DNA from: Candidatus Peregrinibacteria bacterium | GTDB taxonomy: Bacteria; Patescibacteriota; Gracilibacteria; Peribacterales; Peribacteraceae | Direction of reading: 5' to 3' | NCBI GenBank assembly: GCA_016196225.1 | Contig: JACPXZ010000010.1 | Coordinates: 62,001-126,000, forward strand | Length of the DNA stretch: 64,000 nucleotides | Shown: one piece after another, positions 54,252 through 61,758 of the stretch | How the letters are laid out: the number at the start of each line of letters is the position of its first letter | Position numbering within the stretch: the stretch's first letter is position 1 | Program-made: the position numbers and the translations under genes | The notes under the pieces: generated by a model | The model's input: only the letters and a program-made list of their open reading frames with translations | Database searches by the model: none | What the model was told of the DNA's origin: nothing

Positions 54252-54599
54252 TCAGTTCTTCAAATGTTTCAGCATTACCATGACGGTTTCCTTGAGTGGA
54301 GGAAGGTTGTTCGTCACAGTGTCCCAGACAGTTCCCATGTCCGTTTCCGAATAATCATGAACAAGGATATCTCTCATCTTGGCAGCTTTTGCCCATTCAA
54401 CTTCCGGATATTTTGATGTCAGACTCTTGGGTAACCTTTTCACTGCCTCTCCCACAATAGCAATGTTATAGATAACTGCATCTTGCGTTTTATGATCCGA
54501 AAGAAACGCGCGTTTTCCTATGCTTGTGTATTCTTGAATCTTTTCAATCGCCTCTCGAATATCCTGTATATATACCCGTACATTCTTCTTGGATATCAT
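54252..54599 (-). CDS. hepT: HepT-like (DUF86) toxin
   Basis: 115 residues, all helical. It contains the RX4HXY motif (RDILVHDY, about residue 78) that is the RNase-type active site of HepT. The start overlaps the stop of the nucleotidyltransferase gene (ATGA), the standard arrangement of MntA-HepT modules. HepT toxicity is usually blocked by adenylylation from its partner. Confidence 0.88.
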   Translation of the reverse strand: MISKKNVRVYIQDIREAIEKIQEYTSIGKRAFLSDHKTQDAVIYNIAIVGEAVKRLPKSLTSKYPEVEWAKAAKMRDILVHDYSETDMGTVWDTVTNNLPPLKETVMVMLKHLKN

Positions 54600-54871
54600 A
54601 GAGATCGAGCTTCTGAGAGAATACTGGAACGTAATGAAGGTTTAACACAATGATCCTGAACGATGTCTACCTTCCGCCTCAGCTCTTTCTCCAAATCAAT
54701 TTTCAACCCTGCGAGATCGAACAGTGTCGTTCCTTTTGGCATCCTTACCAACAAGTCGACATCGCTCTTTTTTGTTTGTTCCCCCCGAGCAAACGAACCA
54801 AAAACACGGACATGTTTAGCACCGTATTTGTTTGCAATGCGGATAGTTGATGTTCGCATTTTCTTCCCCAT
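54596..54871 (-). CDS. mntA: MntA-like nucleotidyltransferase antitoxin
   Basis: 91 residues from an ATG preceded by AAAGGAGAAATCA, which decides the start. It has the minimal nucleotidyltransferase motif GSFARGEQTKKSDVDLLV (GSxxRG...DxD). Such proteins adenylylate the tyrosine of the HepT active site. A TATAAT box (54899-54904 on the minus strand) lies just upstream. The module is next to an intron-bearing tRNA-Asn, a typical integration neighbourhood. Confidence 0.88.
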   Translation of the reverse strand: MGKKMRTSTIRIANKYGAKHVRVFGSFARGEQTKKSDVDLLVRMPKGTTLFDLAGLKIDLEKELRRKVDIVQDHCVKPSLRSSILSEARSL

Positions 54872-54980
54872 TGATTTCTCCTTTGTAATCACAGACATAT
54901 TATACTTATTTTTATAAGAACGTATAGCCACGCTGAGCGTGGCTCCCCGGGCTGGATTCGAACCAGCGACCCATCGGTTA

Positions 54981-55564
54981 CACAGTTCTCAATGTTTCCA
55001 AAGAGTGTGGACTATATCATCACCCATCTTTCAGAATTATATTTCCAATTGAGAGGGTGCGAGGCGCTTCGGACCGCTTTAGCGGGCCTACTCCCATAAA
55101 GGGATAGTCTCTGAACCTCCCCTGCACCTTTTTTAAAAAAGTGCAGGGTTTGGCTGCTGATTACCCTTCCACTTTAGGTGTGGATGAAGGGCTTCCAGCA
55201 ATTCACCTCGTTATTCGACCTAGGATTTCCCTAGGAAGCTGCTTAATACCGCCATGCAATTCTCGATGACAATTAGCACAAACCAGCACACACTTGTCAG
55301 CTTCTTTTTTAATCCTCTCCCACGACCGAGTGACTCCTCGTTCGGAAAGTCCAAATGCTTTTTGGGATCCATCGACATGATGGAGATCAAATGCACCAAC
55401 ATATCTGCTATAGCCACAAAAGACACATTGACCACCCTTGTATTCCACTACCATCTCTCGTAATCGTTTGCGTCGAGCGGATACTGCCTTCTTTATATAT
55501 TCTGCACGGTCAGCATAGGTTCGCTTCTCCGACATACAAAAAGTATACCGCAAAAGCAGTGTCC
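54981..55564 (-). other. Group I self-splicing intron in tRNA-Asn
   Basis: 584 bases between the exons. The 5' exon ends in U and the intron ends in G, as group I introns require. Core elements on the minus strand are P (AATTGCTGG, 55195-55203), Q (AATCAGCAGCC, 55152-55162), R (GTTCAGAGACTA, 55105-55116) and S (GATATAGTCC, 55009-55018). A guide sequence GCAGC (55238-55242) pairs with the exon end GCTGT (with the usual U-G pair), and the next hairpin CCTAGG-loop-CCTAGG (55219-55235) would be P2. The endonuclease gene fills the P1 loop. Confidence 0.88.
55203..55535 (-). CDS. HNH homing endonuclease encoded in the intron
   Basis: 110 residues from ATG 55535. A basic helical start (MSEKRTYADRAEYIKKAVSARRKRL) is followed by the HNH/zinc module: CVFCGYSR, FDLHHVDG, CVLVCANCHRELHGG. 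Two CxxC pairs bind zinc and the HH...N/H residues form the nuclease site. Such enzymes cut intron-less alleles to spread the intron. Its last codons (GGIKQLPREILGR) overlap the guide sequence and P2 of the intron. TATACT lies 6 bases before the start. Confidence 0.88.
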   Translation of the reverse strand: MSEKRTYADRAEYIKKAVSARRKRLREMVVEYKGGQCVFCGYSRYVGAFDLHHVDGSQKAFGLSERGVTRSWERIKKEADKCVLVCANCHRELHGGIKQLPREILGRITR

Positions 55565-55691
55565 ACAGCCGATTGCTCTACCACTGAGCTACCGGGGAAT
55601 AAAGCCAATACTAAAAAAGATCGATGCTCTTGATAGTCAAGAGATGTCCAGAGTATACGATAAGCGCCAGCTCTCCAAAACATCCTTTTCC

Positions 55692-56159
55692 CTACTCCAT
55701 CAACGCACGATTCTTCCTTCCGGAAATTTCTTTAAGCGTAATTTTGTATACAATCGGTTCTTTGCCCTGCATTGCGCCGATCACCATATTCTCACGATGC
55801 TCAAGGGGAATAAACACATGCCTCCCTCTCTTTTGCAAATCCGTAATGCGTTTATAGAGCTTGGTCAGTACCTCTATTTTCTCATTCGCATCTTTTAATT
55901 CTTCAAACCTCCCCCATCCGATCACACTGTGCCACGTATCGGAGTCCATCACTTCCTCCACCTGAAAACAAACGTCCGGATTCTCCCGCATCATCCGGAT
56001 CTTTGTCCCTTCTAATGTAAAACTATAAATAGATCCTTTATCGTAATAGTACGACGTCGGGACCACGTAGATTCGCCCATTACTATTGCAGCCAAGATGT
56101 CCGATGGATTGGGTTTTGAACAAACTCTCAATATCTTCATCAGATAACTCTTCAAGCAT
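55692..56159 (-). CDS. Pyridoxamine-5'-phosphate-oxidase-like flavoprotein
   Basis: 155 residues from ATG 56159. The split-barrel FMN-binding fold is recognisable (IGHLGCNSNGRIYVVPTSYYY, SDTWHSVIGWGRFEEL). Related single-domain proteins bind FMN or F420 and reduce nitro compounds or quinones. A GTG nine bases earlier would lie against the -10 box and is less likely. It may use the riboflavin made by the ribE-ribH-ribBA genes. Confidence 0.78.
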   Translation of the reverse strand: MLEELSDEDIESLFKTQSIGHLGCNSNGRIYVVPTSYYYDKGSIYSFTLEGTKIRMMRENPDVCFQVEEVMDSDTWHSVIGWGRFEELKDANEKIEVLTKLYKRITDLQKRGRHVFIPLEHRENMVIGAMQGKEPIVYKITLKEISGRKNRALME

Positions 56160-56168
56160 AGTACTCAC

Positions 56169-56196
56169 ACCATAGAGAATGTTGACATGGAGTCAA
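56169..56196 (-). promoter_or_regulatory. Promoter of the flavin oxidase-like gene
   Basis: Minus-strand TTGACT, 16-base spacer, TATGGT, 9 bases before the ATG at 56159. Confidence 0.55.
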
Positions 56197-56309
56197 ATGC
56201 TGGTGATACAATATAGTAGAACTGTCCGCTGTTTTACGGTTTTGACCAGCTCAAAAAAATGGTAATCCTCCCCGGACGTATATCTCACCTCTAACATCTA
56301 TTATCAAGT

Positions 56310-56579
56310 ATGAACGTCGCCTTCCACATGACCGCCATCGCGCAGATCATCATCCTGATCCAATTTTTGTCACTCTCCATCATGGCCGCATTCTTGTGGG
56401 AGTTTCATCACATCCATACGAAACGGGTGACATTCCTGCATGTACTCGGATATCAATCCGCGCATCGCGAATATATCAAGAAATACATCCTCATGGGGAT
56501 ATACCTCATTTCTACGATCGCCATCACACTGGGAACGCTCGCTTTTTTCTTCTCCCAAGCCCATGAACTCACATTTTGA
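56310..56579 (+). CDS. Small two-helix membrane protein
   Basis: 89 residues with helices at about 8-28 and 60-82 and a basic middle containing several histidines and tyrosines (HHIHTKRVTFLHV). It overlaps the next gene by 17 bases. TATTAT lies 5 bases before the ATG. Function unknown; probably co-translated with the PH-like membrane protein that follows. Confidence 0.6.
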   Translation: MNVAFHMTAIAQIIILIQFLSLSIMAAFLWEFHHIHTKRVTFLHVLGYQSAHREYIKKYILMGIYLISTIAITLGTLAFFFSQAHELTF

Positions 56580-57069
56580 AAAACATCCGGATGAGACAAT
56601 CGTCGACGTGTTCAGTACACACTGGGTGAAATACATCGGTCCCATACTGCTATACCTCTTGCTCTTTACTACAGGAATCCTGCTCTTTTATCTCGCAATA
56701 TTGAACGCGCATCACTCCATGTGGATCTCGCACTACACGTTTATATCCGCTCTCCTGATCGGTCTCCTCGGACACCACTGGTTCTTCCACCGCCTGATGA
56801 GTGAAGGAACAGTTGATATCATTATCACCAACCGCCGCTTCATTCACTTTAAAGATATACTTTGGTTTCAGGATGACATGAACGAAGTCCCCTTTGGGAC
56901 AATCCGTGCAGTCGAAGCACATAAACGCGGCGTTATTCAAAATCTTTTTCGGTATGGATCACTGTCATTCGATCGTGGCAGCGCCATAGGACATGATCGC
57001 ATCATTCCTTTCGTCCCCCACCCCCAACAGAAAGCCCGGGAGATTATGAGCATTCTCCACATGAAGTAG
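56563..57069 (+). CDS. Membrane protein with bacterial PH-like domain
   Basis: 168 residues from ATG 56563. Two membrane helices (LLYLLLFTTGILLFYLAIL and ISALLIGLLGHHWFFH) are followed by a bacterial PH-like segment (GTVDIIITNRRFIHFKDIL, VPFGTIRAVEAHKRG, GSLSFDRG), as in the bPH_2 family. These are envelope proteins of unknown role. The longer upstream frame overlaps the previous gene and is less likely. Confidence 0.7.
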   Translation: MNSHFEKHPDETIVDVFSTHWVKYIGPILLYLLLFTTGILLFYLAILNAHHSMWISHYTFISALLIGLLGHHWFFHRLMSEGTVDIIITNRRFIHFKDILWFQDDMNEVPFGTIRAVEAHKRGVIQNLFRYGSLSFDRGSAIGHDRIIPFVPHPQQKAREIMSILHMK

Positions 57070-57079
57070 AATATACCCA

Positions 57080-57988
57080 ATGCCTCCGATCACCTTCGTC
57101 GAAGTCGACCAAGAAGATATTGATGCTATCCGTGCAAAATTCCCCAAGAGCAAAATTTTTGCGGAGAAACTCCAGGATGTTCTTACCGAATGCAGAGACA
57201 CCGAGATCCTCTCCTGCTTTATCTACTCCACTATTGGCAAAAAGGAGTTAAATTGCCTCCCCAATCTCAAGCTCCTCTGCACACGCTCCGTTGGGACCGA
57301 CCATATTGATCTTAAAGAATGCGCCAAACGCGGGATCACGATATGCAATGTTCCTGACTATGGATCGCATGTGATTGCGGAGCATGTCTTTGCCCTTCTT
57401 CTCTCGGCTACCCGCCGTATCCGCGAGGCTGACGAACGTGTCGAACACGGGACCTTCGATTACCATGGCCTTCGGGGCATCGCGCTTAAATGGAAAACCA
57501 TCGGCATCGTCGGCACAGGGAAAATCGGCAGACGTGTGTGCCAAATCGCCCATGGATTTGAGATGACTATCCTCGCATATGACGTCGTTCAAGCACCGGA
57601 ACTCTCTGCGTTTGACGTAAGATATGTTCCCCTCCAAGAACTCCTCAAAAAAAGTGACATTATTACTCTGCACGCGCCCGCCACGCCAAAAACACAACAT
57701 ATGATCAACAAAAAAACGATTGCGACCATGCGGGCCGGCGTGATTATCGTCAATACCGCGCGCGGGTCACTCATCGAGACCGATGCCCTCGTCCATGGAC
57801 TCAAATCAGGAAAAATCCGCTATGCCCTCCTCGATGTGCTGGAGCATGAACAAAACTTTGAAGAAAATAAAGAACTCATTGCCCTCCCACAGGTCATCAC
57901 GACTCCCCATATCGCATTCCTTGCCAACGACAGCATGCGACAGATTTACCACGAAACATTTGAATCGATTGACCGGTATCTCAAGTGA
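57080..57988 (+). CDS. D-2-hydroxyacid dehydrogenase
   Basis: 302 residues. The NAD-binding motif is GIVGTGKIGRRVCQIAHGF followed by YDV. The catalytic Arg is in VNTARGSLIET, the Glu in LDVLEHE and the His in TPHIAFLAND. The family reduces 2-keto acids to D-2-hydroxy acids (for example pyruvate to D-lactate) or works on phosphoglycerate. The short length and substrate region favour a lactate-type enzyme, but this is not certain. Confidence 0.87.
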   Translation: MPPITFVEVDQEDIDAIRAKFPKSKIFAEKLQDVLTECRDTEILSCFIYSTIGKKELNCLPNLKLLCTRSVGTDHIDLKECAKRGITICNVPDYGSHVIAEHVFALLLSATRRIREADERVEHGTFDYHGLRGIALKWKTIGIVGTGKIGRRVCQIAHGFEMTILAYDVVQAPELSAFDVRYVPLQELLKKSDIITLHAPATPKTQHMINKKTIATMRAGVIIVNTARGSLIETDALVHGLKSGKIRYALLDVLEHEQNFEENKELIALPQVITTPHIAFLANDSMRQIYHETFESIDRYLK

Positions 57989-58014
57989 GATATATCAAAT
58001 AATAGTGGAGAGGT

Positions 58015-58174
58015 GGCGCGCCACGGGGGGTGAAGGGGGAAGGCCCTATTTGCGATAGCGCCGACGAGGCGACTCCGAATCCTTGGAGGAGTCGGCGAAG
58101 TCGGCATAGGGCCGCTAAGTGGGTTCTGGCGCGCCGGCGTTTTTGCGCCACTTTTGTCGCCGGACAAAAGTGGC
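58015..58174. repeat. Structured repeat element before aclB
   Basis: A 160-base region with two GGCGCGCC sites (58015-58022 and 58128-58135) bracketing nested inverted repeats (AGGCCCTAT.../ATAGGGCC; GCGACTCC/GGAGTCGGC). A perfect 12-bp hairpin GCCACTTTTGTC / GACAAAAGTGGC (58147-58174) follows. The last part also occurs at 7552-7575. The spacer of 220 bases holds no gene; the -10 of aclB (TATTCT, 58191-58196) comes after it. Confidence 0.65.
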
Positions 58175-58208
58175 AAACTCTCATTTCTGCTATTCTAACA
58201 ATAGAAAT

Positions 58209-59486
58209 ATGGCTCAAAAACCGCTCTACGAAGCACAGGCAAAGAAGCTCATTGATGAACAATGGGGGAAGATGCCGGGGAAACCGATTATCCAATACGT
58301 GAGTGTGATCCCCCACGCCCCCCTCCCTACGCCCCCCTCCTTTATCCTCCCCCACGGGGGGAGGTGCCCCGTCGGGGGGAAATATGTAGCGAAGGTGGAT
58401 GAACTCTTTGGCAAACGCGGGAAGCTTGGGTATGTAAAAATTGCAAAAGATTTTGCGGAAGCAAAAGCATGGATCCAGAAATTGCGAAGAAAGGAAGTAA
58501 AGATCGGCGAGCGTCGCGGAGTCCTCAATCACTTTTTGATCGAACCGTTTATCGAACATAAAAAAGAATATTACGTTTCCTGTGTGGGAGAACGCGAGAC
58601 CGATGTGATCTTTTTCTCTGTAGCAGGGGGTATCGATATTGAGGAGCAGGGCGACTCTGTCCAAAGGATCAAAGTCCCACTCGATCAAGAACCAGATCTA
58701 AAAAGCATTCCCAAAGAACTCCGTGATACCGTGCTCGGACTTTTCACGCTCTTTCGCAAACTTGACCTTGGATTTTTAGAAATCAATCCCCTCGTATTCG
58801 AAGACGGAAAATCCTATCTCCTCGATGCCGTGGTCCGCGTCGACACGGCAGCCGCTTTCCGGGAGCAGCGCACTTGGGGGACATGGGAGATCCCCGATGG
58901 GTTTGGGAACGCACCCGTCGAAGAAGAACTGACTATCCGTGATCTTGATGCCAAGACCGGGAGTTCTCTTAAATTTGTATTACTGAATCCCCACGGTCGC
59001 ATCTGGACGATGGTCGCGGGAGGAGGCGCCTCCATTATTTATGCCGATGCTATTACCAATCAAGTCGATGCAAAGGAGCTTGCGAATTATGGGGAATGGT
59101 CAGGAAATCCCTCCACTGATGAAATGGAAGAATATACGAAGAATATTTTGAAATTGATGACTTCCCCTCTCCCTGGCCCTCCCCCGCGGGGGGAGGGAAA
59201 AAAGTGGAAGGCGCTTATTATTGGCGGCGGCATTGCCAACTTTACCGATATTGCCAAAACGTTTGCCGGAGTCATCAAAGCATTACGGATATATGCAAAA
59301 AAACTCAAGAATGTGCATATCTTTGTCCGTCGTGCGGGACCCAATGACAAAAAGGGGCTCACGATGCTTCAACAGGCATGCGATGAAATGGGGATCCCCT
59401 GCGTTACGTATGGCGCACAGCGGCCGATGACGGAGGTGGTGGGAATTGCTATCAAAGATTTGAATATTAAAAAAAGGAACTCATGA
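58209..59486 (+). CDS. aclB: ATP-citrate lyase, small (SucC-like) subunit
   Basis: 425 residues from ATG 58209. The ATP-grasp part resembles succinyl-CoA synthetase beta (FLIEPFIEHKKEYYVSCVGERE, FLEINPLVFEDG) with the later CoA-ligase-like half (KALIIGGGIANFTDIAKTFAGVIKAL) as in citrate lyase. It overlaps the large subunit gene by 4 bases. Two C/G-rich palindromes are translated in frame (about residues 34-57 and 319-329), giving HAPLPTPPSFILPHGG and PLPGPPPRGEG inserts. Assigned as AclB because its partner carries a citrate-synthase-like domain. Confidence 0.87.
   Translation: MAQKPLYEAQAKKLIDEQWGKMPGKPIIQYVSVIPHAPLPTPPSFILPHGGRCPVGGKYVAKVDELFGKRGKLGYVKIAKDFAEAKAWIQKLRRKEVKIGERRGVLNHFLIEPFIEHKKEYYVSCVGERETDVIFFSVAGGIDIEEQGDSVQRIKVPLDQEPDLKSIPKELRDTVLGLFTLFRKLDLGFLEINPLVFEDGKSYLLDAVVRVDTAAAFREQRTWGTWEIPDGFGNAPVEEELTIRDLDAKTGSSLKFVLLNPHGRIWTMVAGGGASIIYADAITNQVDAKELANYGEWSGNPSTDEMEEYTKNILKLMTSPLPGPPPRGEGKKWKALIIGGGIANFTDIAKTFAGVIKALRIYAKKLKNVHIFVRRAGPNDKKGLTMLQQACDEMGIPCVTYGAQRPMTEVVGIAIKDLNIKKRNS
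58309..58380. repeat. C/G-rich palindromic repeat in the 5' part of aclB
   Basis: CCCCCCTCC...CCTCCCCCACGGGGGGAGG...CGGGGGG, same family as 7622, 15487, 36845 and 59163, translated in frame. Confidence 0.75.
59163..59199. repeat. C/G-rich palindromic repeat in the 3' part of aclB
   Basis: CCCTCCCCCGCGGGGGGAGG with the leading TCCCCTCTCCCTGG, translated as SPLPGPPPRGEGK. Nearly identical to the ileS copy. Confidence 0.8.
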
Positions 59487-61270
59487 ACACTCTCTTCACC
59501 CGCCAAACCACGGCCATCATCTACGGACGAAAATCCGTCTCCATCCAACGCATGCTTGATTTTGATTATATTGCCGCGCGTTCGCCAAGCGTGGTCGCAA
59601 TCGTTGATCCCACAAACGGAAGTCCTGAGCGCGTTTTTTTTGGAACCAAAGAATTTCTCCTTCCCGTTTACCGATCCCTCTCCGAAGCCAAAAGTTCACA
59701 TCCTAATACCGATGTCCTCGTAAACTTTGCATCCTTGCGGAGTGCGGGCGCTGTGGTACTGGAAGGTATCGATCTCAAATTTCGTGTTATTGCCACGATT
59801 GCCGAAGGGGTCCCGGAGAGAGATGTACGAATATGGATCACCAAAGCAAAGAACAAAACTATTCTCATCGGTCCCGCCACCGTTGGCGCAGTCACCGCGG
59901 GAGCCTTTCGTATCGGCGATACCGGCGGGAGCAACGACCATCTTACCGAGAGCAAACTCCATCAAGCAGGATGTGTCGGGTACGTGGGGAAATCCGGAGG
60001 CCTCAGTAATGAGATGTACCGAATGATTGCCGAACATTCGTCAGGTATTGTTGAGGGAGTAGCAATTGGTGGCGACCGGTTTCCTGGTTCGCACCTCATG
60101 GATCACCTTTCGCGGTTTGAAAAAAATCCCGCGATTACTTTTCATGTCGTTCTCTCCGAGATCGGTGGACGCGAAGAGGAAGAAATTGCACATGCCCTCA
60201 AAGAGAAACACATCAAAAAACCCCTCATTGCATGGGTCTCCGGCACATCCGCCTCCTTCTTCCCCAAAAACGTACAGTTTGGACATGCCGGCGCATGGGC
60301 GGCGAATCTCGCCGAGACGGCAGAAGCCAAAAACATACTCCTCAAAAAAGCAGGGGCATTGGTACCTGACACCTTTGAAGAATTACCACAACTCATCCAA
60401 AAAACCTTCCGGAAAACTGGGACATCCTCTATCCTCAAACTGATGCGTAAAAAGGACACGCCGTATATCCCGGAGAACCGTATCCACTCCCATCTCCAAT
60501 GCACCATCAGCGATGATCGGGGCGATGATGCGCTCTACGGAAAAAAGTCTATTGCATCATTTATTAATAATGGCTCGGTCCTGCCGGTCCTCGCACAACT
60601 CTGGTGGAAGACAACTCTCTCTAAAAAAACGCTTCAATACCTTGAAATGATTCTCTGTGCCGTTGCCGACCACGGTCCAGCGGTCGCCGGAGCTCATAAT
60701 GCGATTGTCGCGGCGACTGCAGGCAAAGACCCGATCGATGCCTTATGTTCCGGGCTCCTCACTATCGGCCCGCGCTTTGGCGGAGCAGTGGATGCCGCAG
60801 CGTGTTCTTTTGGCGATGCCGTCGCACGCGGACGCTTACCTCAAGAGTTTGTGGACGACATGAAAGAGAAAGGCGAACGTATTCCCGGTATTGGTCACAA
60901 AGTAAAAACCATTCATCACCCGGACACACGGGTCAAAGCGCTCCTCGCTTATGCAAAAAAAAATTGGAGGCAGCTTCCACATACCACATATGCTTTGCAG
61001 GTTGAAAAAATAACAACTAGTAAAAAACCAAATCTTATCCTTAACGTCGATGGCACGATAGCAGTCACCCTTCTCGATATTCTTTTGCCAGAGCTTCCAA
61101 AAGATATCCAAAAAACATTCTTCGAGACCGGATACTTGAACGGCCTTTTTGCACTGGGGCGATCCATTGGAATCCTCGGGCACGTATTTGATCAAAAACG
61201 TCTCAATGCCCCTCTCTATCGGCATCCGACCGAGGATATTTTATATGGGGAGGGGCGACTAAGCGATTAG
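59483..61270 (+). CDS. aclA: ATP-citrate lyase, large subunit (SucD-like plus citrate-synthase-like)
   Basis: 595 residues, the expected size. The N-terminal CoA-binding/SucD part has the phospho-histidine region NVQFGHAGAWAAN. The C-terminal part is citrate-synthase-like: AVADHGPAVAGAHNAIVAATAGKD and GIGHKVKTIHHPDTR, the latter holding a conserved active-site His. With AclB it splits citrate plus CoA and ATP into acetyl-CoA and oxaloacetate. The two genes overlap by 4 bases. In known bacteria this enzyme is a hallmark of the reductive TCA cycle; here it could simply supply acetyl-CoA. Confidence 0.92.
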   Translation: MNTLFTRQTTAIIYGRKSVSIQRMLDFDYIAARSPSVVAIVDPTNGSPERVFFGTKEFLLPVYRSLSEAKSSHPNTDVLVNFASLRSAGAVVLEGIDLKFRVIATIAEGVPERDVRIWITKAKNKTILIGPATVGAVTAGAFRIGDTGGSNDHLTESKLHQAGCVGYVGKSGGLSNEMYRMIAEHSSGIVEGVAIGGDRFPGSHLMDHLSRFEKNPAITFHVVLSEIGGREEEEIAHALKEKHIKKPLIAWVSGTSASFFPKNVQFGHAGAWAANLAETAEAKNILLKKAGALVPDTFEELPQLIQKTFRKTGTSSILKLMRKKDTPYIPENRIHSHLQCTISDDRGDDALYGKKSIASFINNGSVLPVLAQLWWKTTLSKKTLQYLEMILCAVADHGPAVAGAHNAIVAATAGKDPIDALCSGLLTIGPRFGGAVDAAACSFGDAVARGRLPQEFVDDMKEKGERIPGIGHKVKTIHHPDTRVKALLAYAKKNWRQLPHTTYALQVEKITTSKKPNLILNVDGTIAVTLLDILLPELPKDIQKTFFETGYLNGLFALGRSIGILGHVFDQKRLNAPLYRHPTEDILYGEGRLSD

Positions 61271-61295
61271 GCTCGTAGGCAACTCGGCCGTATTT

Positions 61296-61304
61296 TGCTA
61301 TAAT
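61296..61304 (+). promoter_or_regulatory. Extended -10 of the 61312 gene
   Basis: TGCTATAAT (extended -10) with the ATG only 7 bases after it. Confidence 0.6.
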
Positions 61305-61311
61305 AACTATA

Positions 61312-61554
61312 ATGACGATGGATAATGAGACCAAAATCAACGCCGTCATTCATAAAGTCGATGAACTCGATCACCGTATTGATGGACTTGAAGCACATGA
61401 CAAAAAATCGTGGGTCTTTAGCCGCAACATTCTTAAGAGAGGGTTTGGCATTATTTGGGATATCCTCTTCTTCCTCCTCGTACTCTCAGTCATTGGTGGG
61501 ATCGGCTTCCTCGGTTTTATCGGTCTCTCCACGCTTATACCGGGAATATCATAG
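61312..61554 (+). CDS. Small single-helix membrane protein
   Basis: 80 residues. A charged helical first half (KINAVIHKVDELDHRIDGLEAHD, probably coiled coil) is followed by one membrane segment (DILFFLLVLSVIGGIGFLGFIGL). A leaderless start follows an extended -10 box. Function unknown. Confidence 0.6.
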   Translation: MTMDNETKINAVIHKVDELDHRIDGLEAHDKKSWVFSRNILKRGFGIIWDILFFLLVLSVIGGIGFLGFIGLSTLIPGIS

Positions 61555-61584
61555 TTTTGAGTTTTTAGTTACACTTACGCCTAC

Positions 61585-61659
61585 GCCGCCCTAGCTCAGT
61601 GGTAGAGCATCGGTATCGTAAACCGAGGGTCGTGGGTTCAAATCCCATGGGCGGCTCCA
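61585..61659 (+). tRNA. tRNA-Thr (anticodon CGU), CCA encoded
   Basis: 75 bases. Acceptor GCCGCCC/GGGCGGC, D-arm GCTC/GAGC, anticodon stem TCGGT/ACCGA around ATCGTAA (anticodon CGT), T-loop TTCAAAT, discriminator T and CCA. A hairpin AACCTGC-GTA-GCAGGTT follows directly. Confidence 0.95.
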
Positions 61660-61758
61660 ACCTGCGTAGCAGGTTGTCGGCCGAAGCTCGTCGCAAGCGA
61701 GCGTAGGCTGACACTCGTCGCACGTCCTGCTACTTCGGTTGGCAGGCCATCCACCCCT

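Larger units (their letters stand above)
54940..55598 (-). tRNA. tRNA-Asn (anticodon GUU) split by a group I intron
   Basis: The 5' exon (55565-55598, 34 bases) reads TCCCCGGTAGCTCAGTGGTA and on to CTGT. The 3' exon (54940-54980, 41 bases) reads TAACCGATGGGTCGCTGG and on to GGGGAGCCA. Joined they give a standard 75-base tRNA: acceptor TCCCCGG/CCGGGGA, anticodon stem ATCGG/CCGAT, loop CTGTTAA with anticodon GTT, and T-loop TTCGAAT. The break is between the second and third anticodon bases (U35/U36). CCA is encoded. Confidence 0.93.

Noticed and set aside
54940-55598. tRNA-Thr(UGU) reading of the split tRNA
   Set aside because: Placing the splice one base differently gives a six-base loop. The body sequence and a seven-base loop CTGTTAA fit tRNA-Asn(GUU).
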